Positions 23,401 through 32,400 of a stretch of 64,000 bases of DNA are shown piece after piece. The stretch is from Favolaschia claudopus (Eukaryota > Basidiomycota > Agaricomycetes > Agaricales > Mycenaceae), in contig JAWWNJ010000231.1 in NCBI GenBank assembly GCA_037176885.1, positions 163,070 to 227,069 of the forward strand. The letters run 5' to 3'. How positions within the stretch are numbered: the stretch's first letter is position 1; the number at the start of each line of letters is the position of its first letter. The position numbers and the translations under genes are program-made. The notes beneath the pieces were generated by a model. It was not told the origin of the DNA. It ran no database searches and was given only the letters and a program-made list of their open reading frames with translations.

Positions 23401-26400
23401 CATGACTGTGTACTTGCAGGTTCATATTATTAAAGGACCAGCGTACAAAGTACTTTTGGGAAGGCCTTTCGAGGTTCTGACTGAGTGCCAGGTTAATAAT
23501 CATAAGGATGAGTCCCAGACCATCACCATCAAAGATCCTAATACGGGAAAACGTTGTACAATTACTACAACAAAGAGGAGGCGCGAAAGCGACCAATCGC
23601 GAAAGCCCTCTGTGACCGTTGAGGAAGAAGATGGAGGTCCGGAAAAGACTGCTGACCCAGAAGCAAAGCAGGGTTTTCGCCAAGCTTCGAGGACTTAATG
23701 CAGTTGCACGAACGAGGAGAGTTGGCGTTAAAATTCGGCTTTAATGAAAGCAAAGAGTTGGAGATTGAGGGTTATTATAAGCCGAAGGGATTGGCTTTCA
23801 CTGAAACAGAGGTGTTAGAGGCGTATGTGGCAGCCTCGAAGGAATCGCGAAATATCCGGAAGGATAAGAAGGCGAGAGTGCTCTTCAATGAATTTCGCGA
23901 AAAGTCTAAGAAGACGCCAGTAAAGAGAAAGAAGTACGGAGTCTTCACATGGAGTGTGGCAGAAGGTCCGATTAAGGAAGGCGAAGAGGAGAAACCAACA
24001 GAAGAGAAGAAATTCTGTCCTCCCGAGCCCTTGTACACCAGAAGAGAGGTCCGGACTAATCATGTCCTAACTCAAGGAGTACACTGCCCTTGTTGTGACT
24101 CTGCTGAGTTTATTCATCCGACTCTAAGTCAAGAGATTTCAGAGGAGGAACCTATCGCGACAGGTGAAGAGGATCCTGTATCGGTGTTTGCGGGGAAGAA
24201 GTATAAACCGGTTGGACTTAAAGTAAGACCCGTGTATACGGAGCTTCCTGAACAGTTCAGAATTAAAAGGGAAATCACTGGTGACCCTCTCGCAGAAATG
24301 CCAGAGTTAAATCCTACTCCCGATGACTTCAAACCCACTGGCAAATATACCGAAGAGCGAAAGAAAATTATAGACGAACTACACAACGGCGACTTTCTCT
24401 GGCCTGAAGAGCGAAAATTAATGCATGATTTCATGATGAGGCAGGAAGCTGCATTCGCTTGGGACGACTCTGAGAGAGGGAGCTTCAGACATGATTTCTT
24501 CCCACCAGTTGAGTTTCCGGTTGTGGAACACGAAACTTGGGTCGAACGAAGCATACCTATCCCGAGAGGTCAATTAGAGGAATTTTGCAAAGTCATTAAG
24601 AAGAAAATAGACGCGGGAGTCTACGAACCTTCTAATGCTTCTTACCGAAGTAAGTTCTTCGGTGTTGTGAAGAAAGATGGCAAGAGTATACGTCTGGTTC
24701 ACGCCTTAGAGCCTCTGAACGCAGTCACAATTGCTCATTCTGGAGTTCCTCCGGCCACGGACGAACTCGCAAACCACTTTGCTGGGAGAGCTTGTGGTGG
24801 AAGCTTGGATTTGTACTCCGGTTATGATCATAGAGACATAGCGGAAGGGTCAAGAGACTATACTACCTTTCAGACGCCTTACGGCGCTCTAAGATTAGTT
24901 AAACTTCCTCAAGGATGGACAAATTCGGTGCCTATCTTTCATGACGATGTCACCTTTATTCTCCGAGACGAGATTCCTCACGTTACTATCCCTTATATTG
25001 ATGATGTTCCTATAAGAGGACCCGGGACGCGATATCAAAAGGCAGATGGTACTTACGAGACCATTCGCGATAACAAAGGGATCAGGAGATTTATATGGGA
25101 ACACTTCATGAATTTGAACAGAGTAGTTCAAAGAATTAAGTATTGCGGAGGAACGTTTTCTGGAGCCAAGTCTGTGCTTTGTTGGGACGTATTCCCAGTA
25201 GTCGGGCATATCTGCTCGTACGAAGGCCGCCGTCCCAGTACTGACCGCATTGGAGTAATCGTGCGGTGGGGACCCTTGAAGGATGTCTCAGGAGTCAGAC
25301 AGTTCTTGGGAACCGTTGGTGTGCTTAGAATGTTTATACCAAAATATGGGGACATATGCAGACCAATACAGAAATTGTGTAGAAACGACGAAGAGTTCGT
25401 TTGGGGTCCAGAGCAAGAAGAGGCTATGGAAGCGTTAAAGACAGCAATCAAGAATTGTCCTGCCTTAAGGCCGCTCAATTATGATTGGGACACGGACATA
25501 GTCCTTGCAGTCGATACTTCTTGGATGGCAGTAGGCATCCAGATATATCAAATAGATATTATCGACAAGTTGAAGAAGCATTACGCGAAGTTCGCGTCGA
25601 TCACTCTCAATAGAAGAGAGTCCCGCTTCTCTCAACCAAAGCGAGAACTGTACGGATTGAAGAGAGCACTGGAGGCCATGCAATATTGGCTTCTAGGATG
25701 TCGAAGACTAGTAGTCGAGACTGATGCTCTCTACATCAAGGGAATGTTGAACAACCCAGGAATGGGTCCCAACGCTACTATAAATCGTTGGATCGAACAA
25801 ATCCTTATGTTCCACTTCAAATTGAAGCATGTCAAGGGAGCTACTTTCCCTCCAGACGGCCTATCGCGAAGAGAACCTCAACCGGGAGACGAAGTCTACC
25901 CCAATAATGAGGAAGGACTCGACGAAAACCCTATTCCTGAAAATCACGAGGATTGGGACTATGTCAGCCAGCAGCCACTAGACTTTGATGAATTCAAAGA
26001 GGAAATAGACGAAAGAGGCGGCTATTTGCAATCTATGGCTGGTACGGCAGAAAACTACAGCGATTTCGAAGAAGATTTAGCTGTCACGATAGGCCAAGAA
26101 TCGGTCGTTTCTGCACGGATACTTGAAGTCTACAAGCAAGAAGGGCTGGTAGTGCCTCAGTATGTCCAGATTATGGAACCCACGGAGCCTTTACTCCCAG
26201 GACAAGAGTTCAGGGATGATGTGGATAAACGAGAGCCTTATCCGGAAGACCATCGTACAGGTGCGGGAATAGCGCAAGACGAAAGGATTGAAGTCCTGAA
26301 ACTTTGGTTCAAGGACCCCTTAGTCAGACCTGCTGGGATGGAGGATAAAGAATTCAAGAGGTTCTTGAAATTCGCCAGATATTTCTTCTTGACGAAAGAA

Positions 26401-29400
26401 GGGAAGCTATATCGAAAGGGCGAAGGTTCCATGCACAAGCTAGTTGTCGCGAAAGACCATCGGATGTATATGATGAGAGCTTCGCACAACTCTCTTGGCC
26501 ATAAAGGCATCTACGCAACCAAGTCTCTTATAGAACTTAGGTTTTGGTGGCCCGAAATGGAGCGAGACGTAAAGTGGTTCATTGGCACCTGTAAGCTATG
26601 TCAGCACAGGCAGACTACTTTGCTACGTATCCCTCCTAAGCCCACACATACACCAAGTCTCTTCCAAAAGATTCACGCGGATGCTATGGTAATGGGAGCA
26701 ATCTCGAATGGTTATCGAAGCGTTGTTGCGGCCAGAGATGCGCTATCGCGGTACGTCGAAGGGCGACCTATCAAGTCCGAGAACGCTGAGGCTATTGGCA
26801 AATTCTTGCTAGAGGACATCATCTGTCGGTGGGGCTGTCCAGAGACTATTGTCACAGATAATGGACCTGCCTTCGTTGCTGCTTTGAAATGGTTAAGTGC
26901 GAAGTATGGAATCAGAGGCATTAAGATCTCTCCGTATAACTCACAAGCCAACGGAACAGTGGAAAGAGGGCATTGGGACATGAGGCAATCTCTGTACAAG
27001 GCTACCGGAGGGGATGTAAAGCGGTGGTTTTGGTTCTTCCATCAAGTATTATGGGCAGATCGAATTACAGTACGTAGGGGAATGGGTTGTTCACCCTTCT
27101 TCGCAGTATCTGGAGCGCACCCTATACTTCCGTTGGACATAGAGGAAGCTACTTGGTTAGTAGAATATCCTGGAGAACCTATCACGACAGCTGAGTTAAT
27201 TGGTTTACGAGCAAAAGCTCTCGCTAAACACTCTCAACACATCGAGGAGATGAGAATTAGAGTCAGTGAGGAGAAGCGAAGGCTTGTAAGGAAGTATATT
27301 GATGCCCACAAGCATACAATAAAGGATTACAACTTCCAGCCAGGGGACTTGGTTCTCGCGAGAAACACTGAGACGGAGAAGTCTCTCAATAATAAAATGG
27401 ATCCTAGATATTTGGGACCATACATCGTTGTAAGGAGGACTAGGAATGGGGCCTATCTTCTATGTGAAATGGATGGATCTATGCTACAAAGTCGGATCGC
27501 TCAATTTAGAGTGGTACCGTTTGAACAGCGCCAAAGAGTTGAATTGCCATCTGATATTCTCGACTTGATTGATTTATCGCGAGAAACGTTAGAAGACATG
27601 GTTAATGATGACTTAGAGGAAGATCCGTTCGTTGGGAAGGACCTACAATTTCACAAAGTCCACCTGAAGGCACCTGGAGCAATCACGAAAGGTACCGATA
27701 GCGATGAAGACGACTCGGAGAGCGATGATGGAGAGAGCGAAGAGGCTCCTGACTTGGACTTGGACGAAATAAGGAAGGAGATATCTTACAAGGATGCTCC
27801 GAGACGTTCCACTCGAGTCAAAGTCGCGAAAACTGGGTCACAGTGAAAATAATCGAACTCCGTCATAAAGGATTTAACTGGGGACAGTTAAAATTTATGA
27901 AAAGGGGAGGAATAGGTGCAATCGAGAATGATTGCGCGACAAGTGGAAAGAATGGACAGAGTTGAAATTCTAAAAAGTCTTAGGATTCAGGCATTCGCGA
28001 TTGGAGAAAGCCTCATAGAGGAGGCAGCGTTGATACAATTTGGGCGGTATATATATACAACTCAGGCCCGTGTATCGAAAAGTCCAAGAAACGATAGCTA
28101 AGACGAATATCAAAAGAAATCGAGCAGTACAGCAATATCGAAAGATATGTACAGAGATTCCGTGATATACAATGTTCAAAGCAATCAGGACGCGCATCAG
28201 TCCAAGCAGTAGCGAAAGTCCATCTTATAGCATGTATCATTATATCTAGCTGAAGGAGTCAGTTAAGATAAAAGGGATAGTAAGGAAGAACTTACTGAAT
28301 TCAAGCACCGTCTCGGGAGGAACCTTGGACGAACTCGCTACGACCGGCCTCATCAGCAGCAATGGCTGCGTCGAGAGAGATCCCCGCAGCGGCAGGCTCA
28401 GCAGTAGTGATAGCCTCCTCACCAGGAGTTGGCTCAGCGACCGCCTCGAGCGAGATAGCACGAATGGGAGGGACGTCCTCTTGCATAGGAGAAGGCTCCT
28501 TCGGAGCTTCCGCCTCGTCAGCCAAGATAACCCGTACCTCTTCCCCTTCACCATCTGCGTCCTCGTCCATGGCCGACTGTCCCTGCGAGCCCTCGTACTG
28601 AGAATCATACTCGAGATAGTACTCGTCGGCACGAGAACCATCGGGCATGTAAAACTCGCGTTCGGATTCGTCGCGAGCTGTCTTGAAAAGCTTGGAGTAG
28701 AACTCCACCTCCTTCTCCGCGACAGAACTGATTCCCGGGATGACCTTGTTATCAAAGGCCACCTCGGAACCATTCATGAGAGTGCGCAAATTGGTGCGCG
28801 CACGGAGAAGACGAGCATTCGCGAGTACTGCTTGACGATCGCAGAGGATCTGAGCATGGTGGGCGTCACGAAGCTCGTTGAAAGCAGAGTTCCAGCCTAC
28901 AAGTTGAAGGGTTAGGACTCGAGATAGAAGGAATACAAGGAGATTTACTCTTGTCGGAGAAGACAGTGAGGGGCTCCAAGAAGTTGATGACTTGGAGGTA
29001 CTCGGGGATAGAAAAGCTATCCGAGCACCTAGACATACCGCTCTTGACGCAAGGATCGCAGCGGGTGTGCCCGTTCTCGCGTCGGCACTTGCGATTGCGA
29101 ATCATACAATTGCCGCAGCCCATAAGACGCTATCGCGATTGCTCAGGACGGTTGAAACAATGAATAAAATGGAGATTGACTTACCAGAACGCTGGTACCC
29201 TTGAGAAGGGAGGCTTGGAAGCTCTTGGGAAGGATCCCCAGACCTTCCTTTGCCGCACGGACATCGAATGTGGTAGGCTCAAAGCCCTCCGCCTCATACG
29301 GGTCTTCCTTGTGAGCCTGTGAGGCGCCGCGCGAAGTACGAACCTCAGCGGGACCAGGGGTGGACACGACGGACTTGTCTTTGTTCTTGCCCTTACCCGT

Positions 29401-32400
29401 TTCCTTAGTAGGCGAGGGTTCTTCGCTATCGCGATTGCCACCTTTAAAGCGTTTATGAGGTGGGGAGACCTCAGGCTCGCCGTCGTCCGCGCTACTATTA
29501 CCATCGTCCTCTGCCGCAGGCTTGAAGGCCTCCTCGTCAGTGCGTTTGCGCTTGGAACGAGTACGGGAGGCGATCTCCAACTCTTCGACGGTGACGCCTG
29601 TGGCCGCAGCCACAAGGTCGAGGCTGGGCTGAAGGGGAAAATAATAAGGAGAGGAAAAGGAAGCTAAGACAAGAGTCTTACCTTGGACGCACCACGGGTG
29701 CTTCGACGAAGACCAGTCGAGGATGGACCATCAGTCGCGACAGTCGCGGAAGGACCAGCCTTGGGGGTTTGAGGTGTCGAATCGTCCTAAATGATACGAG
29801 TGAGCGAGGACTTACAAGAGGAATATGTAAACTACCTTGGGCACTTCAGCAGGGGCTGTAGCACCAATAGTGATAGGGTCCTCGTTCTCCAAACCATCGT
29901 CAGGACCAACCGAAGCAGCGCCAGCTGCGAAGCCATCCATGAAGTCGCGATTGGAACTACCAGCGCTCGGAGTGGGAAGCTTAACCACAGGAGCGGGCGA
30001 TGCAGCCGGAGTCGCAGTAACCGGAGTCGCAGGTGCTGGAGTTGCAGTCGCTATAGCCTGAGCGGTTGACGCGTTATGGTGGAGGCGCCAAGAGACCAAA
30101 GCGGGGTCACGATAGGGGAACTCGTCCCACAGAGCAAAGGGCTCGGGGTCGGGAAGACTTCCTCGAGGGACTTTGAAGTCCTTTGGAACGAAATAACCGA
30201 GGTTTTGCGGCTTGGGCAAAACGACAGCCCATGTGGCGTTTCGCTTGTTCTCGGGGATGAGACTAACGAAGAGTTGGACGGAGTTCAGGATGGCATCCAT
30301 GAACAGCCGGTCCTCGCCCATCGAGTCGTTCAAGTCAGACTAAAACAACGTGCGATTAGCAATCGCGAAAGCTCGACAGAGCGAAAATCACATACCAACG
30401 AGGCAACGGCCTTGGAAATGATGTTGCGAGAAAGGGGAATATACTTCTCTGGGAGGATCAAGGTGCGCGTAGAGCGGCCGACTTCCTCGTTCGCGGTGCG
30501 GCCACAAGTCTCGATGAGGTTAATAAGGTCCGCACTGTCGATCTGACGGAGGGCCAAGTCCTCGTAGAGAGAAGGCGCGAAAGATGCGCGCGGGTAGTTG
30601 GAGAAAAACTCGACAGTATCGGGGAGCGAGAACTGCATCGAGACAGGGAGGAACTGACAAAGAGAGTCAATAACGATTGTGAATAAAAGGGAGAAGTGAA
30701 CACACCTCCCTGGGATCCTTGTTAGCCAATTGTTGCGGCAGGATAGGATACGGTTCCTTCCATTTCCGGGGGTACTTAGCCTTGAAAGCCTTGGAAAGCT
30801 CGGAAATCCCAATAATGACGCGGTCGAAGACGGGCGTGACCTTGAATTCGTCGTAGAAACGGGCCACAACGACCTAGAAAGAGGCTAGCGTCAGAAAATA
30901 ATCAGTAGAGAGCAATCATTATAGCGTACTGAGATGGGTCGCCACCCTTTCAGGAGATAGGCGATCCACTCGGGGTCGACGCCGGGATAGCGCCAAGGTT
31001 TGCGCAGGAGTTGAAGTAAACGCATGGTGATGGGGTGCTGAATCAGGAAGAGACAATTCTTGTCTTCCTGGGAGAACTCGTAGTTATTGATGAGTTCGGT
31101 GTTGTCGAGCGGGATGTGGGGCCGGCAAGCGGGGTGCTTGAAGTCGTCCTCAGTAAGCTTGTAGGGGAGAATGTGCTCTCCCTTCGTCACAGCACGGCGG
31201 TACTGGGCCACCGACATCTGCTCCAAATAGACGGAGTTGTTGCGCTCGTGAAAGAGGGCGAAGGCGAGGTCAGCGGTGAGAGTGGGGTTCTTAGTGACTT
31301 GAGCTGTAAAACAGCCCAAGGCGACCTGTGAGACTCTAAACTACACATATAAGCCAGCCACGTACCCATTGAGTGTGCTAGAGCTGTGGTTTGAGTATTC
31401 GCGATAGGTGGTTGTGGTGGGAAGAGCAGAGAAAGTGAGAGAAGGACTGCGGCAAAACAAACATAAATCACGTGGATTTATTGATGCGCACGGACCCACT
31501 TTGCTCGCGCAAACTCCGCACACTCTGAACACGATAATTGGCGATTGTAGGCGTCAGTATAGGCAATAATGAACACTTATAAGTGTTTTCGGGATCTAAG
31601 CGAGGATCCCGCTGTCTATCAACGGAAGCAAATCTCGCGGGACCACACCGGTCGCGATAGCCGAGTTAGCCGAATGACTGTGGGAAACACTTTTGATAGC
31701 GCAAAGAGGGCGCAAAATAAGGACCAAGTGTTGAGTGGGGACACTCAATTTATGAAAAGGGGAGATGATAGACCCGGTATTGGGCCAGGGCTGAATTTAT
31801 TCATTTTCAGTTCAAGTGCTATTGTATTAAAAGCGTAATACATTAAATACCAAGGGAATACGCTCGTATGAGGACTGGCGTTTGCCTGAGCGGCCAGTTA
31901 AAGGATTATACACTAAGTGGGAGGTCTGGCACTGTCTACGACTGCGCTGGTATAGCGTGGAAGTTATAATATTCCAGAACAGACCTATCACGATAGGTCT
32001 CTAACCATCCGGAATAGGATTGGGAGTCGCCCTGTGTTCCGACCAAAGGCAGAATGAGTGGGATATTACTTGGAACTTATAAGAACCTGCCGAAAGGCCA
32101 GAAGGAGTGTTTCCTGGAGGCAAGAGGCTTTCACGAATAATTCTATAAACCAATTGCGAGGGATTTGCGGACGCGGAATATTCCTACAAGGAACTACACG
32201 TCATGCCGAGGTGGCTGCCGCCGTATTACGATCAAGGAGCACGGTCCGAGGAGGGACACCCATTAATGCCAATTTGGGCAATATTGATTAGGCCGCAGCG
32301 GGCCACTGTCATAACATAATGATCGGGATAAGGGAGTGGAACTCAATGCACTTTTGATCCATTTCCTGTTCTGGCAACCAAGGATAGGGCGAGGGCATAG

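Noticed and set aside
28325..28915. Plus-strand 196-codon ORF downstream of pol as an env-like gene
   Set aside because: It has no signal peptide or membrane segment and mirrors the acidic last exon of the antisense gene.
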